Origin: Trueperaceae bacterium
GTDB taxonomy: Bacteria > Deinococcota > Deinococci > Deinococcales > Trueperaceae
Direction of reading: 5' to 3'
Assembly: GCA_036381595.1 (NCBI GenBank)
Contig: DASVCN010000041.1
Coordinates: forward strand, 62,001 to 126,000
Length of the DNA stretch: 64,000 nt
The notes under the pieces are model-generated. The model did no database searches and was not told the origin of the DNA. It was given only the letters and a program-made list of their open reading frames with translations. Of the stretch, positions 34,068 to 44,145 are shown piece after piece. A program made the translations under genes and the position numbers. Position 1 is the first letter of the stretch; each line of letters opens with the position of its first letter.

Positions 34068-34688
34068 ATGGCCAGGCAAAGGCGAAAGAAGCGACAGGAC
34101 GGCGTACTTAACGACGCCGACTTGCGCAAGGCGCGAGCCCAGCAGGAGCTCCGCAAACAGGCTCAGGCGAGACGTGAAGAGTTAACCGCCGAGCTCGAGG
34201 AGCTCCTGGCGGTAGCCGATCGCGGCGAGGTGCTGGAAGGCCTCAAGCGTCACCTGGCGGGCAAGTACGAACTGGAAGCCCGGGTTGAAGCGGCCCGCGA
34301 GTTTCTCGACCTCGTGAACGTAGAGAGCGACACCAGCGACTCCACGGGTGAGTCTGCAGCGGAGGATGTCGAGCGCTCGCCCGTCACTGACGAGGAGCGC
34401 AATAAGTTCATCTCCAAACGCAAACTCACCGTGCGTGGCCGCTCCTACTTCTGGCGAGCTTCGAGACTCAAGACAATTGCGGCGCAGGACGAGCTTGCTC
34501 GGGAATGCCTCGAAGAAAACGGCTTTAACCCTGACACGCTCGGGCGCCTCCGCGACCCGAAAGAGCACAAGAGTGCAGCGGCAAAGCCGAAGTCAAAAGC
34601 AGACAAGCTCCCCCACCGACACAAAGAGACATCCCAGAGCGTTCGCACCCTCCCCGGTGGGTTGACCGAGCTCGGACGCAATCGGTGA
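34068..34688 (+). CDS. Hypothetical charged coiled-coil protein
   Basis: 206 aa, very rich in Lys, Arg and Glu. Residues 1-95 are predicted coiled coil (KARAQQELRKQAQARREELTAELEELL). Residues 115-160 (ERNKFISKRKLTVRGRSYFW and RLKTIAAQDELARECLEENGF) may fold separately. The C-terminus is Lys/Ser-rich. No family recognised. It is convergent with hsdR. Confidence 0.6.
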   Translation: MARQRRKKRQDGVLNDADLRKARAQQELRKQAQARREELTAELEELLAVADRGEVLEGLKRHLAGKYELEARVEAAREFLDLVNVESDTSDSTGESAAEDVERSPVTDEERNKFISKRKLTVRGRSYFWRASRLKTIAAQDELARECLEENGFNPDTLGRLRDPKEHKSAAAKPKSKADKLPHRHKETSQSVRTLPGGLTELGRNR

Positions 34689-34721
34689 GCGATGGGTGGT
34701 GAGCCCCTCAGCAAGCCTTGG

Positions 34722-37700
34722 CTAACGCGCTGCGCGGTCCGCCAGTAGCTGCCTGCCGAGTTCAGGGTCACTTATTAGGTCGTAGAGCATGCCGAAGAGC
34801 GCTTCGCGGCCCTGGTGGTCCCTTTTGAGGAGCTCCATGGCGAGCTTGCGGTGCGACTCCATGGCGTCCGCCACCGCCTTCATCGCCTCGCTCGGTAGGT
34901 CGCCCTTGAGGGCGTCCTCGCGCTTGTTGTTCTCCACCTGGGCGACGACCCGCTCGTTGGCGCGCAACTTCTCGCTTAGATGCACGATGAACACGATCTT
35001 GTCGGTGTTCTCGAGATCGGCGCTGAAGACTTCGTTAAGGCGCCGGATGAGCTCGGACAGCCGCTCCTTCTCCCGATCACGTGGCTCCCCCTGCCCACCG
35101 GCGCCCCTGGGTCGGAGAAGCGGCTTCTCGTCGCCCTCCCCTGTCCCGTCCTCTACGCCGTGTCGCCGCTCCCCTTTTATCAGACCGTACTCGAGCATCT
35201 TCAGGCCGCTCAAGTCGATCTGCTCGAGAGGCACACCATCCAAGCGGCGGCGCAGGAGTCTCGCGAACTCTGCGAATGCCTCCAGGTTGGGATCGTCGAG
35301 ATCCATGATTTGGGCTATGAAACGGTAGGTGCGCACGAACTTCATAAGCCCGTCCCGAAACAGGTTGAGCTCGTCCCGCTCCTTCGCGGTCTGGCTTCGC
35401 GTCTCCTCGAGTTGCTGCACTGCCGTGGCGTCCTCGTGCTTACGGGCCGTCTCGAGTTGGGCGTCGAGGCCGGAAAGGCGTTTGGTGAGGGTACGGAAGC
35501 GATCGTTGAAACGGTCCGCCGCCGCCTGGGTGTGAGCGTAGAGCTTCTCGTGAGGTACGCTTTTCTTAACAATCTCCTCAGCGAACCGTTCGATCTCATC
35601 GGCATGGAGGATGCCGGCCTGCTCGAGCCGCTGCTTCTCGTCGTAGACGACGTTGGGATCCTGCACCTCAGAAACGCGGGCGTGCCGGTAGAACTGCCGG
35701 AAGGACGTCTGAATGGTGTCGGCGTCGTTCACGAAGTCCACGACAAAGGTGGTGTCCTTGCCTGGGTAGATGCGGTTGAGGCGCGAAAGGGTCTGGACCG
35801 CCTCCACTCCAGAGACCTTTTTGTCGAGGTACATGGCGACCAACTTCGACTGGGAAAACCCCGTCTGGTACTTGTTCGCCACGATCATGACCTGGAAGCT
35901 CGGCGTGTCGAACACTGCCGCCAGATCCCGTCCCAGTAGATCGGGATTCATTGTAGTCTCGTTGAACTTATGCCCCTCGGGGTACTCAAAGACGCTGTCG
36001 CTTATCTCCTTGCCGAGGATGTCTCCGCTGAATGCCACGAGGGCATTGACACCTTCGATCTTGTGCTCTTGGACGTACCGGTCGAGGTACAGCTTGTACT
36101 TCACTGCGGCTGCGCGGCTGCCCGTGACGATCATCGCCTTCGCCTGACCGGCGAGGAGGTGCGCGACGTTCCGCCGGAAGTGCTCGACGATGAACTGCAC
36201 CTTCTGGCCCACGTTCGTGGGGTGGAGCGACGCCCACTTCGCCAGGGTGCGGCGCGCCTGCCGCTTGTCAACCTTCGGATCATCCTTCCCGGAGAGTTTC
36301 TCGCTCAAACGGTAGGCGGTCTTGTACGTCGTGTAGTTCTGCAGCACGTCGAGGATGAAGCCCTCCTCGATTGCCTGCTGCATCGTGTAGGCATGGAACT
36401 CCACAGGCTTGTTGGCGCTCGACAGAGGCGCCTTGGGATCGTTCTCCCCCCGCCCGAACAGGGTGAGGGTGGAGTGCTTGGGGGTGGCGGTGAACGCGAA
36501 GTAGCTGGCGTTCGGTGGCGGCCGCCGAGCGGTCTGGCGGGCCTGAAGCCGTTCCTCAGTGGAAAGCTTCTCCCACTCCTCCTCACTCTCGCCCGTAAGA
36601 ATGTAGCGCAGGTCGGCCGCGGCACTGCCGCCGGTGCCGGAGTGGGCCTCATCGACGACGATCGCGAACCGCCGGTCCTTGAGGCTGGCCTCGGACAGGA
36701 TGAGCTCCTGCGCATAGGGGAAGGTCTGGAGCGTCACCACGACGATGGGCACGCCCGACGTCATCGCCTCGGCAAGCTGAGAGCTCTTGCTGCCCCCCTT
36801 CTCGCTGATGGTGCGAATCATGCCCTGCCGGTGGTCGAGCTGGGTGATGGCGTTCTGGAGTTGCCGATCCAATACCCGCCGGTCGGTCACCAAGATGACC
36901 GAGTCGAAGTACGCCTCCCCAAAGGCGTCCCGCACCCTCACCAGTTCGTGAGCTAGCCAGGTGATAGTCTTCGTCTTCCCACTCCCAGCGCTGTGCGCCA
37001 CCAGGTAGGGGTGGCCCGGGCCCTCCTCGTGGACTGCCTCAATGATCCTCGTGACCGCCTCCCACTGGTGGTAGCGGGGGAAGACGAGGTTCTCGACGGT
37101 GCGGCTCTTGCCCTGGGCGTCCTCCTTCTGCTCGGTCTCAACGAACACGAACTGCTGGAAGATCCGCAGCCAATTGTCGCGCTGCAAGACCTCCTTCCAG
37201 AAGTACTCGCTGGGGTAACCGCCCGCAACGGCGGGGTTGCCGGCTCCGCCGTCGCGGCCCTTGTTGAACGGTAGGAACACCGTGCCCGGGCCGCGCAACT
37301 CGGTGGTCATGTAGATCTCGCTGTCACTCACCGCGAAATGCACCACCGCCCCTCGCTGCGGCGTGAGGAGCGGCTCCCTCTTGCCCTTCGCGCTCTTTGG
37401 CCAGCGATCGGTCTTGTACTGCGCTATCGCGTCCTCCACCCTCTGGGTGAAGTCGGTCTTGAGCTCGACAGTGCCCACCGGCAGGCCGTTGATGAAGAAC
37501 ACCAGGTCGACCGCGTTCTCGTTCTCCAGGCTGTAACGCACCTGTGGGACCACCCGCAGAATGTTCGCCCGGTAAGACTCCCATTCACTCTCGTTGCGTT
37601 CGTCCTCAGGCCTCACCGTGGTCATCCGCAAGCGCCCCGCGCCGGCCATCTCAAAGCCGTTGCGCAGCACGCTCACCAGTCCATGCTTGGCGGCCTCCAG

Positions 37701-37949
37701 GGTCTTCACCAACCGGTCCAGAACCCGCTTCTCGGTGTCCACCCCGTTGAGCTTCTGGAGCTTCACCCAGGTATTTGGCTCGCTTGCCCTCAGCCAGGCG
37801 ATGACGTCCTCCGGGTAGAGGGCGCGTTCGCGGTCGTAGCAGTCGTGGGTTCCGACCAGCCAGCCATGGCAATTGAGGTACTCCACGATGTGCGCCTCGA
37901 GTTTGCTCTCGTGGTGCGCTGTCGCCAGGCTGTCGCTCGCACTTGCCAC
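34722..37949 (-). CDS. hsdR: Type I restriction enzyme, restriction subunit HsdR
   Basis: 1075 aa. Nuclease domain with the PD-(D/E)XK residues Asp148, Glu162 and Lys164 (VGTVELKTDF). Motor domain with Walker A AHSAGSGKTKT, the DEAH box VVDEAHSGTGG and later helicase motifs (SRAAAVKYKLYL; IVANKYQTGFSQ). A C-terminal helical region docks to the methylase. It cleaves DNA after ATP-driven translocation from unmethylated sites. All key residues are intact. It starts two bases after the hsdS stop codon. Confidence 0.95.
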   Translation of the reverse strand: MASASDSLATAHHESKLEAHIVEYLNCHGWLVGTHDCYDRERALYPEDVIAWLRASEPNTWVKLQKLNGVDTEKRVLDRLVKTLEAAKHGLVSVLRNGFEMAGAGRLRMTTVRPEDERNESEWESYRANILRVVPQVRYSLENENAVDLVFFINGLPVGTVELKTDFTQRVEDAIAQYKTDRWPKSAKGKREPLLTPQRGAVVHFAVSDSEIYMTTELRGPGTVFLPFNKGRDGGAGNPAVAGGYPSEYFWKEVLQRDNWLRIFQQFVFVETEQKEDAQGKSRTVENLVFPRYHQWEAVTRIIEAVHEEGPGHPYLVAHSAGSGKTKTITWLAHELVRVRDAFGEAYFDSVILVTDRRVLDRQLQNAITQLDHRQGMIRTISEKGGSKSSQLAEAMTSGVPIVVVTLQTFPYAQELILSEASLKDRRFAIVVDEAHSGTGGSAAADLRYILTGESEEEWEKLSTEERLQARQTARRPPPNASYFAFTATPKHSTLTLFGRGENDPKAPLSSANKPVEFHAYTMQQAIEEGFILDVLQNYTTYKTAYRLSEKLSGKDDPKVDKRQARRTLAKWASLHPTNVGQKVQFIVEHFRRNVAHLLAGQAKAMIVTGSRAAAVKYKLYLDRYVQEHKIEGVNALVAFSGDILGKEISDSVFEYPEGHKFNETTMNPDLLGRDLAAVFDTPSFQVMIVANKYQTGFSQSKLVAMYLDKKVSGVEAVQTLSRLNRIYPGKDTTFVVDFVNDADTIQTSFRQFYRHARVSEVQDPNVVYDEKQRLEQAGILHADEIERFAEEIVKKSVPHEKLYAHTQAAADRFNDRFRTLTKRLSGLDAQLETARKHEDATAVQQLEETRSQTAKERDELNLFRDGLMKFVRTYRFIAQIMDLDDPNLEAFAEFARLLRRRLDGVPLEQIDLSGLKMLEYGLIKGERRHGVEDGTGEGDEKPLLRPRGAGGQGEPRDREKERLSELIRRLNEVFSADLENTDKIVFIVHLSEKLRANERVVAQVENNKREDALKGDLPSEAMKAVADAMESHRKLAMELLKRDHQGREALFGMLYDLISDPELGRQLLADRAAR

Positions 37950-37951
37950 GA

Positions 37952-39304
37952 CTAAGCCACCTCCTCCACGGCCAAGTCATCAGTCGGGCTCCACTCGCGC
38001 ACGTCGATCTGACCGGTCACCGCGGAAGTGATCAGGGCAGATCGCCGTTCACGGAGTAGTGAAATCAGCCTAGCCTGCTCGGCGAGGAGTGTGTTCAGCC
38101 GTCCAACTTCATGATCGAGAAAGTCACAGATTCGTTGCTGCTCTTCCAGTGAGGGAAGTGGCACGAGGCATTCTCGTAAGCGCGGCCAGTAAACCTGCCT
38201 TTGGATGTCACCAACGCCTCTTGATGCAATTTCGAACTGGTGCACCATTACCTTGGATCGCACTAGGTAGTTCATGAAGCCCGGATGCTGTCGGTAATGC
38301 AATTTGAGAACGACGTAGGCGGGACTGATGATGCCTTCGTAGTTGGATACTCCAACGGATCCACGCCAAGCCTGCTGATTGTTTAGAACGAGATCGCCCC
38401 GCCGGACTACCTGGTAAGTGCTGAGGTCATCACTAGGTGCGTGAACTTGTCCACCATCCATCACATAGGGCACAACTCCTCGGTCCAAGAACACCGAGAG
38501 CAAGTCCATATCAGGTGTTCCAAATTCTCGGCGCCGTGAGGCAATATCTGCCACCCGTGCAACGTCCCATGACCGGGGAACGGACTGAAGAGCCTCTCTA
38601 GTCGCCTTTGGAGTGGAATCGGAGTAGGCACGAGACCCACTATTAGAACCACACTCAGTTAGGCGCAGCGCACCTGTGACTGCTGCAACGATTATTGCGG
38701 CACGGCGCTCTTCCGCGTGGAACGCAAATTTTTCCAACTCGCTCACGAGCTCGTCGATTCGGCGCGTCTCGTAATCCAGAAACGCCGCAATCCGACGCTG
38801 CTCCTCGAGCGGGGGGACAAATGTCTTTGCGCTGGCTATCAAGTCCTGATTTAGAAGCTTAGCGCCGTAGATGTTTTCGCGCGCATACTTCGGCACAAAC
38901 TCGGGAAGCGCGTAGTACAAGAAACGAGTATCAACACGTGGGTTCGGCTTGAACGCAGCGATTGCCTCATTGGTAACGGCTTCTAGGCCAAGCACTGACA
39001 CCAAGCCAACGGAAAGCTTGAACGACATCAAGAGTGTGCCTCGTGGGAGAAGAGAAGCGCCTCGCGCAGACAGGGCGGCCTTCGAAATGCCTTTTTGGGT
39101 TGTTCGCACTTGTGGTTCACCCAGGTCGGCAATGGTTACCCAAGGCACCGCTCCATCAAAATTGGCCGGGTTGGCAGTTGGTGGTGTCCAGCCGATTGTG
39201 TACTGGAGATCACGCGCCACCTTCAGTTGTTTCCAGTGCTTAGGCACTGATCCCAACCAGTCCAAACCTGAGTCCTTATACTCAACACCTCGGTCATATG
39301 TCAC
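37952..39304 (-). CDS. hsdS: Type I restriction enzyme, specificity subunit HsdS
   Basis: 450 aa. Two target-recognition domains (residues about 15-160 and 235-385) each followed by a conserved helix (PPLEEQRRIAAFLDYETRRIDELV; PSLEEQQRICDFLDHEVGRLNTLL), the standard twofold layout. The recognised sequence cannot be predicted. GTG start overlaps the hsdM stop (GTGA). This segment is less GC-rich than hsdM and hsdR, as is usual for exchanged recognition domains. Confidence 0.95.
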   Translation of the reverse strand: MTYDRGVEYKDSGLDWLGSVPKHWKQLKVARDLQYTIGWTPPTANPANFDGAVPWVTIADLGEPQVRTTQKGISKAALSARGASLLPRGTLLMSFKLSVGLVSVLGLEAVTNEAIAAFKPNPRVDTRFLYYALPEFVPKYARENIYGAKLLNQDLIASAKTFVPPLEEQRRIAAFLDYETRRIDELVSELEKFAFHAEERRAAIIVAAVTGALRLTECGSNSGSRAYSDSTPKATREALQSVPRSWDVARVADIASRRREFGTPDMDLLSVFLDRGVVPYVMDGGQVHAPSDDLSTYQVVRRGDLVLNNQQAWRGSVGVSNYEGIISPAYVVLKLHYRQHPGFMNYLVRSKVMVHQFEIASRGVGDIQRQVYWPRLRECLVPLPSLEEQQRICDFLDHEVGRLNTLLAEQARLISLLRERRSALITSAVTGQIDVREWSPTDDLAVEEVA

Positions 39305-41265
39305 GCGGACAACCGCTCAATCATCGCCTTGATCCGCTCGGTCGTTTCGCGCAGGTTGGCGTCGATCTCCTCGAGCGGCCTGGGCGGCTGATAGACGTAG
39401 AAGTGGCGGTTGAACGGGATCTCGTAACCGACAATCCCGATTTCCCCGTCCTTGGGGTCGCGCTTGCCCTCGTCGATCCATGCGTCGGGCACGTGCGACC
39501 TTACCTCGCGCTCGAAGTACTCAAACACGTCCTCGCCCATGGACACGTTCTCGTAATCCCGGAGGCTCGGGTCCGGTTCTGGCTTGCCCTTGCTGGTGCA
39601 CACTTCCGCCGCCTCGTCGCTCTCAGCCAAGTGCTTCTGCAGCAGCTTCTTCACGGCCGCGTTCAGGCTTACCCCGCTGGACTTCAACGCCACCTGGAGC
39701 TCCTTGTGGAAGCGCTTGCGGCTGGGGATGTATGCCTCGAGGGTGGCGAGGGCGTCGAGGATGGCCCGCCGCTCGCTCTCGGCGAGCTTCTGCCAGGCCT
39801 TCTCCTCTCTAAGTGCCGCCAGGCGTTCGCTGTCATTGGGGGTGTAGGTGAGCTTGAGGGGTCGCTCGATGGTGATCCGGCGGTAGCCAAAGTCGCTGGT
39901 GTCGACGATCTTGCTCTTGGGGGTCTCCTCGAAGGCGGCGTGGAACCTCGCGATCTCCGCGATCTGCTCGTCGGTCAGGTACTTGCGCTTGCTGCCCAAG
40001 CCTTTGCGCATCGGGGCGTACGTGTCGCTGGCGTCGATGAGCTGCACCTTGCCGCGCCTCGCCTCCTCCTTGGCGTTGCTCAGCACCCACACGTACGTGG
40101 CAATGCCGGTGTTGTAGAAGAGGTCGGTTGGCAGGGCGACGATCGCCTCCAGCAGGTCCTCCTCTAGGACCCACCTGCGGATCTCACTCTCGCCGCTGCC
40201 CGCCCCTCCGGTGAAGAGCGGGCTGCCGGACAGGACGATGCCGAAGCGGCTGCCGCCCTCGCTTCGGGGCCGGCGCTTTGACAGCAAATGCAACAGGAAC
40301 AGCATGCTACCGTCGCTCACGCGTGGCAACCCGGGGCCGAAGCGGCCGGCATACCCGAGCTTGTGCTCGGCCTCGACCTTGCTCCTGATCGCCTTCCAGT
40401 CGGCCCCATAGGGGGGATTGGAGAGGCCGTAATGGTAGCGGCCCTCAGGGAGTTGGTCATCGGCGAGGGTGTTGCCGAGCTTGAGGTTGCGTGTGTCGTA
40501 GCCCTGGATGAGCTTGTCGGCCACCTGGATGGCGTAGGTCTCGGCGTTGAGCTCCTGCGAGTAGGGCACCAGCCGAGCGTCGGGGTTCCACTCGGCGACC
40601 TGCTCGATGGCGGCGGAGAGGAAACCGCCAGTGCCGGCAGTGGGATCGTAGACGGTCCTAATCACCCCCTCACCGCCTAACGCATCGTGGTCGGGTGCTA
40701 CCACCAAGGTGGTGGTGAGGCGGACCACGTCGCGGGGGGTGAAGTGCTCTCCGGCGGTGTCGTTTGCGCTCTCGGCGAACTTGTGGATGAGGTGCTCGAA
40801 CGCCAGGCCCATCTCGTAGTTGCTGAGGCGGTCGGGGTGAAGGTCGATGTTGGCGAACTTCTGCGCCACGGCGTAAAGCAGGTCGGTGGCCTCGAGCTTC
40901 TCCAGCCACTTGTCGAACGCGAAGTGCTCGAAGATGGCCCGGGCGTTGCCGCTGAACTTGCTGACGTAATCCTCTAGATTCGCCCTTGTGCTGGTGGCGC
41001 CCAAGGTGCCAAGGGTATAGCGGCTCGTGTTGTAGAAGGGCGCGCCCGCGACACCCGGCACGATTAGGTCGAGGTCTACGCCGCTCCCCTCGAGCTCCTT
41101 GAGGGCCTCTAGGACGGCCTCTCGGGTGGGCTCGAGAACGCACTCGAGGCGTCGGAGGACGGTGAAGGGCAGGATGACCCGACCGTACTCGCTCTGCTTG
41201 AAGGGACCGCGGAGTAGGTCGGCAACACCCCAAATGAAGCCAGATAGGTTATTCGCATGAGTCAT
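39301..41265 (-). CDS. hsdM: Type I restriction enzyme, methylase subunit HsdM
   Basis: 654 aa from the ATG at 41265; the frame is open to 41319 but the extra 18 residues look unlike HsdM. The N-terminal domain begins with SGFIWGVADLLRGPFKQSEYG, typical of HsdM. AdoMet motif I is DPTAGTGGF (residues 207-215) and catalytic motif IV is NPPY (283-286), giving N6-adenine methylation. The C-terminal region contacts HsdS. First gene of the hsdM-hsdS-hsdR operon. Confidence 0.95.
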   Translation of the reverse strand: MTHANNLSGFIWGVADLLRGPFKQSEYGRVILPFTVLRRLECVLEPTREAVLEALKELEGSGVDLDLIVPGVAGAPFYNTSRYTLGTLGATSTRANLEDYVSKFSGNARAIFEHFAFDKWLEKLEATDLLYAVAQKFANIDLHPDRLSNYEMGLAFEHLIHKFAESANDTAGEHFTPRDVVRLTTTLVVAPDHDALGGEGVIRTVYDPTAGTGGFLSAAIEQVAEWNPDARLVPYSQELNAETYAIQVADKLIQGYDTRNLKLGNTLADDQLPEGRYHYGLSNPPYGADWKAIRSKVEAEHKLGYAGRFGPGLPRVSDGSMLFLLHLLSKRRPRSEGGSRFGIVLSGSPLFTGGAGSGESEIRRWVLEEDLLEAIVALPTDLFYNTGIATYVWVLSNAKEEARRGKVQLIDASDTYAPMRKGLGSKRKYLTDEQIAEIARFHAAFEETPKSKIVDTSDFGYRRITIERPLKLTYTPNDSERLAALREEKAWQKLAESERRAILDALATLEAYIPSRKRFHKELQVALKSSGVSLNAAVKKLLQKHLAESDEAAEVCTSKGKPEPDPSLRDYENVSMGEDVFEYFEREVRSHVPDAWIDEGKRDPKDGEIGIVGYEIPFNRHFYVYQPPRPLEEIDANLRETTERIKAMIERLSA

Positions 41266-41385
41266 TTTGTTAAGAACGCTACCACGGAGGAAGTACGTTC
41301 GGAATCGAGTAGCTCGCAACCTCTGACTCGTGTTACGTCAGAAAGCGGCAACTTCCTGTTCGCTCCAAGCCTGAACGACTGGTTT

Positions 41386-42792
41386 CTAGTAGTCTGCTGA
41401 CTCCCTCGCCGCATTGCGCTCTACCGGTTTGAGCGCACGAAGTACGTCACGGTGTTCATCGAAGGCTGCGGGACTGGTCAACTCCCCTTCGAACCTCAGC
41501 AGACCATGCTTGAGCATCTGCACCTCGCGCTCGAGCGCTTCTGCTATGTCAGGAGCAGGCAGGAAATGCCTTGTGGTGCTTCCGACTCTTGCCTGCCGAA
41601 CCGCTTCGTCTATCAACTTCTTCCGGTCATCGTCTAACTCACTCCAGGCTTTCAGTGCAGCTTCTGATCTTGCTTTCTCCCACTGGCGGTGAAGGTACAC
41701 GCCCGCAGCAGTTGCGTCGCTAAAGCGACCGGCGCCTGAATCCTGCGGATCGGACAGAGCTTTCGTGTGCCCCGGTGTTTGGCTGGTTAGCAGTGCCTCC
41801 AGTGAGTTCCGAAGGTAGCCGCCCGGATTCATTACCGGGTCGCCGGCGGCTTCCCTGGTACGAACCACCTCTCGTACCTCGAGTACTTTGGCGTGCACGA
41901 CCTTGACGCCAAGGGGACGGATGTACCTATCGATCTGGCCTGTGAACTCTAGTTCGTTCAGCAGTCCTTGAAGTTCGCTCCAGTAGTCGTCGCGCGCCCC
42001 GATCTGGGTGGTCTCTTGGGGGACGACGGTTACCTTGAATTCGACCCGGTTCACTGATCGGCCCCACTTTCGACCGCTGAAGGTTACTTCGAGTAGGCCG
42101 GCCAGTTCAGCAATCGCCGTTTGGAGGACGCGGGTCTTGAAGTCCTGCCAGAGAGGATAGGAGCCTTCTCTTACGCCCAGCCAGTCCCGCAGGTTCGCTA
42201 GGGCGGGGGTGGTGACGAAGCGCTTCTGCCTACCCTTGCGGGCATGGAGTAGGAGCAGCAAGGGAATGGAGTACTGTCCGCGAAGACTGGTGAACGCCCT
42301 AAGAGGGACGGAAGTGAAGCGTCCCCGCTCGGCAAGGTTGATCAGGAACGGGCTCAAGTCGGGGTGTAGCTCAATGGTAACAGCCATCAGGCCGGACTTC
42401 AGACTCGGTTCGAGGGCGGCCCCGCGAACGAGTCTCACCCGTGCGCCAGTTCCGTCCTTCGAGTACAGACGTGCGTCTTTGCCGCTCAGTTCACGGCAGG
42501 CCGAGCGCATTTGAGCGTGGACACTGTTGTTCGTACTCTCCCGGTTCAGGAAGATCCGCCGGTAAGCTTCGAGCTCGATCACCACCGGCTGGAGCTGCTC
42601 GTCAGACCTGTGGACTCTTGAGATGGCCAGGGCGAGTAGGTTCCTCTCTGGGAGACTGAGGGCGCTGAAGGCGGTTGCCAGATCGTTTCCTATGGTCACG
42701 CTGGCCTTCTCGGGATCGTAGGACTTGCCAACGTACTTTGGGTCCGCATCAGGGGCGGCGAGCGAGGCTTGGTTGGGGGCGTAGGGGCTCAT
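41386..42792 (-). CDS. Rep_3-family replication initiator
   Basis: 468 aa. The N-terminal part has the initiator pattern LSLPERNLLALAISRV and a winged helix around FTSLRGQYSIPLLLLLHARKG. The second winged-helix region includes LRDWLGVREGSYPLWQDFKTRVLQTAIAEL, as in RepB/RepE-type plasmid initiators. The last 130 residues are an acidic helical extension. It would bind iterons in an origin, and the hairpin-rich gene-free stretch begins just upstream. It lies upstream of hsdM on the same strand. Confidence 0.8.
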   Translation of the reverse strand: MSPYAPNQASLAAPDADPKYVGKSYDPEKASVTIGNDLATAFSALSLPERNLLALAISRVHRSDEQLQPVVIELEAYRRIFLNRESTNNSVHAQMRSACRELSGKDARLYSKDGTGARVRLVRGAALEPSLKSGLMAVTIELHPDLSPFLINLAERGRFTSVPLRAFTSLRGQYSIPLLLLLHARKGRQKRFVTTPALANLRDWLGVREGSYPLWQDFKTRVLQTAIAELAGLLEVTFSGRKWGRSVNRVEFKVTVVPQETTQIGARDDYWSELQGLLNELEFTGQIDRYIRPLGVKVVHAKVLEVREVVRTREAAGDPVMNPGGYLRNSLEALLTSQTPGHTKALSDPQDSGAGRFSDATAAGVYLHRQWEKARSEAALKAWSELDDDRKKLIDEAVRQARVGSTTRHFLPAPDIAEALEREVQMLKHGLLRFEGELTSPAAFDEHRDVLRALKPVERNAARESADY

Positions 42793-43181
42793 TGGCGGTG
42801 AACGTACAGCCCCCTCGGTAATCGCCGAACTTCAGATCAGAAGCCCTCCGGTGGTTTTCTCATCTTCGAGTTCCAACCATCCGACGTTGCGACCCTCTCG
42901 CTCCGAGACTTGTCCTTTGTTGCAGGGCAAAGGCTCTTACCGGAGTCGTTTTTGACTCTTACGGTCCGCCTTTCTGATTGCCCTTTATCTCGTTGCAGCC
43001 GAGGTTCCACGAGCCGCCAATCATGCTTTTCCAGGTCTTTCTTAAGAATTATCAATTCAATGGGGCGGGCCGTGCCGGCCGCGTCCACTCGGGTGATTGA
43101 GGCCGCGCTTCGCGCGGCGGCTGGCCAGGGGGGGGTGGAACGCGAGTCAACCTCGCCCAGAATAGGACGCCGGCTGAAAGG

Positions 43182-43208
43182 AACCCCAGTCGAAAATCGA
43201 CTGGGGTT
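43182..43208. repeat. Perfect 12-bp inverted repeat with AAA loop
   Basis: AACCCCAGTCGA-AAA-TCGACTGGGGTT. The stem is long and perfect but no T tract follows on either strand, so it is not an ordinary terminator. Confidence 0.75.
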
Positions 43209-44094
43209 GTCGCCGTATCTGCGCTTAGATCGGCCGGCCCGTGTGGTGGGCGCCAAGCCTTTTCGGGCGTGCTCGAGTTCGAGCTCGCCTCGCTACTACC
43301 CGTTCGCTTCCGGTGGGTGGCCGGCCTCGAGTTCCAACTGGTCCGCGAGGAATGCAGTGTTTGCCGTACTGCGGCGGTCGCGAGTCTTCGGTCCCGGGCT
43401 CGCGATTCCGGGCGGATTGCTGCTGCTCTGCCGTACCCGAGGGCTACCCTATCCGAGTAGTCCAACCCGACCCATCGGGGTCTGTACCCTGGCATTTCCA
43501 GACAGGGCAGGCCCGGTAGTTATCAACTACCTGGGGCGTTCGGGGACAACCGGCGTCCATGCGTCAGCATCCGTCAACCATGTGTGGATCAACCTTTCAT
43601 ACCCGGCGATTTCTCGCCGGTTCCGGCGGCGCTTCGACCACATCGCGTCCGCGCCGGACCCCTCTACCGAGGGCTCTTACTCAGCATTCTCCCGCACTCC
43701 AAGTTCGATCGGCGAGGTGCCACCCTTCGCCTCCCTGAAGCGCTTCCCACGTTAGATCTGGCGTAAGTGGACTAGCCACTCCCTCGCTCGAAGTGCCGGC
43801 CTCCCCCTCGCGGGTTGGGCCTCCCCTTACGGTTTCACGGGCTCGAGGTTCCAAAGCCGCTCCGCTACTTCGCATTTCGAGCTTCCGGGTGTGATCGAGG
43901 TCCACTTCAGGGACCCCAATGGCATCATCCACCATTCGCAATGCAACCTACCTGCAAACTCTTGGGTTGCGGCGGCTGCAATTACCGGCTTGAGCTATCA
44001 GCGAGCCAACCAGGTTGCCCCAGTTGGTCCCAGGCCTTTCCACGTTTCCGCTCTGGCCCCTGACGTCTTGCTACCCACCCGGATGAGGGTGGTT

Positions 44095-44145
44095 CCGGTC
44101 CCTGGGGGGACCGGTCTCGCTTGCAAACCCCGGCATGTGCCGGGG
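44095..44145. repeat. Two adjacent strong hairpins
   Basis: CCGGTCC-N6-GGACCGG at 44095-44114, then CCCCGGCA-TG-TGCCGGGG at 44128-44145. A CCACCC/GGGTGG hairpin at 44075-44092 precedes them, giving three stems in 70 bp. Confidence 0.7.

Noticed and set aside
41266-41319. 18-residue N-terminal extension of HsdM
   Set aside because: Not matched by the usual HsdM N-terminus; the protein pattern begins at the ATG at 41265.
42910-43755. 281-aa plus-strand frame in the candidate origin
   Set aside because: Ser/Arg/Pro-rich shadow-like text over repeats and a 12-bp hairpin; no start signal.
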